A stretch of DNA of 64,000 nucleotides, taken from assembly GCA_039707655.1 (NCBI GenBank), contig CM077676.1:429451379-429515378 (forward strand). The letters run 5' to 3'. The notes beneath the pieces were generated by a model that made no database searches, was not told the DNA's origin, and saw only the letters and a program-made list of their open reading frames with translations. This DNA is from Elymus sibiricus (lineage: Eukaryota > Streptophyta > Magnoliopsida > Poales > Poaceae). Both the position numbers and the translations under genes were made by a program. Of the stretch, positions 62,907 through 64,000 are shown in pieces. The stretch's first letter is position 1; the number at the start of each line of letters is the position of its first letter.

Positions 62907-64000
62907 TACTAGTTTTGTTATTGCCAAGTTGTGAATATCATAATCACATGATATCAGAATCCGTTTATAGGTGTTCCAGGCTTCCACCAGATTGTTTCTA
63001 CCTCCTCGGCTTTGGCTCTCTTTTCCTTTTCCTGGTAGTACTATTAGTCTTTTTTTCTTTCAGAAAATGCAAAGCTTACTATTACTTGTACCAGTCAATC
63101 GCATTCAACTTTCAGATTGAGAAATTTTGAAACGCGGTCCCTTAGAGCCCGATTCATTAATAAAGGTAGAATAGAGTTGCCCGGTTAATTAACGGAAACC
63201 CGGGCGAAAACCGCTACAACACACCCACAAGAAAGGGCACCTCGGCCGACCTGGCACCTACAAGACCACACACACCGCCGAGAAGAGGACACCGTCGAGG
63301 TTGCCTGCAATGTCATCGTCATCACCTCTCCCCGAGCAGGCGACTCCGACTCCTCCGCTGACGACCTAACAAGACCCCATCGAACGAACGACACACGAGG
63401 ACCTCATCGGCCATAGCCAAACAATCGACCGTAGACGTCGAGGACCGGCAGCTCCGATTTTGTTGAAGGTCTTCACTGGAGAAAGTTGCAAGCCTCACAT
63501 CGACCTAGCCCAGCGCAACCTCTGAAGAGCACCGTCCGCCGAAACCACCCTCATGGAGTCATCGTTGCCGCACGGGCCCCGCCGCACGCAGTTGCATGGT
63601 TTGTTTGTGGGATTAATAGGTTCAAATGAGTTGAGCAAAGAGTCCAAAAGCAAATTATGGAAACTGTTTGGTCTAGTTTGGGTTGAAATGCCGTGTGGTG
63701 TGCTTTGGGTTGAAATTATGGGTCCAAGAGTAAGCTTGTAGATTTGGTTGAACATATAGCAACTAGGCCTGGTTGCTAGTGCCATGAAGGCTGCCGACAG
63801 AAAGGGAGGGGGAGGGGGGGTTGGGAGAGGACTCATGCCCCCCGTCCGTCCGCCCGTAGTTTCAACATTATCGGTTTGCTAGTGTTGTACATGTCGTATT
63901 TACAATGTCTCCTGCTTCTACCTTGCAGTTTATGGATTGGACATGTGTTAATGGTGACTTAGTCTTCAACAATTTTTTTGTTGGTGGACAAATTGATTAG
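62907..64000. other. Intergenic DNA at the window end
   Basis: Around 63180-63560 the sequence is GC-richer and open in some frames, but no domain is recognisable. The rest is AT-rich. The window ends without a gene boundary. Confidence 0.35.

Overview
This is plant nuclear DNA, almost certainly from a Triticeae grass (wheat, goat-grass or barley relatives). The evidence is a 1.7-kb LTR of the BARE-1/Angela copia type, a CACTA element with TAGTCCCGGTT subterminal repeats, many Stowaway and Tourist-like MITEs, long AT-rich Mutator-like segments, and two monocot-type CC-NB-LRR genes with GC-rich first exons. I saw no bacterial, organellar or CRISPR features. Most of the window is nested and decayed mobile DNA around a few genes.

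Layout. 1-7.3 kb: tandem repeats, two adjacent Harbinger-like TIR elements (the larger carries a 22-bp-periodic array), a DUF594 gene fragment between CACTA ends, and a Stowaway MITE. 7.3-14.9 kb: a minus-strand MATH-BTB gene, now a pseudogene. It is split by a complete Ty1/copia element with a perfect 5-bp target duplication, and that element carries a 1.24-kb hAT element with a perfect 8-bp target duplication. 15-22.6 kb: an AT-rich Mutator-like element, a 1.37-kb non-autonomous LTR element and broken retroelement ORFs.

22.7-46.9 kb is the most gene-like part. Two CC-NB-LRR (NLR) genes lie head to head: NLR-1 on the minus strand (27345 to 22675, 946 aa) and NLR-2 on the plus strand (33841 to 46870, 950 aa). 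Each has one coding intron, at the same place (just before the kinase-2 motif) and in the same phase. The NLR-1 intron is 1.83 kb. The NLR-2 intron is 10.18 kb and holds a CACTA element, MITEs, a non-autonomous retroposon and a decayed LINE. The 6.5 kb between the start codons holds a direct duplication of NLR-1 upstream DNA, a LINE fragment, and a 1.85-kb Mutator-like element with long TIRs and a 9-bp target duplication that carries gene-like fragments (Pack-MULE type).

47-64 kb: nested Stowaways, a 1.35-kb polyadenylated retroposon with 16-bp target duplications, a duplicated segment, an AT-rich element, a truncated BARE/Angela element interrupted by a recombined gypsy-type LTR element, and a Harbinger-like TIR element carrying an AP2-domain ORF with one in-frame stop.

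The two NLRs could work as a sensor/helper pair, since divergent NLR pairs of this layout are known in grasses. That is inference, and neither protein shows an integrated decoy domain. A cross-cutting pattern is a set of ten 13-21-nt insertions, most T-rich or A-rich, each flanked by 14-19-bp direct repeats.
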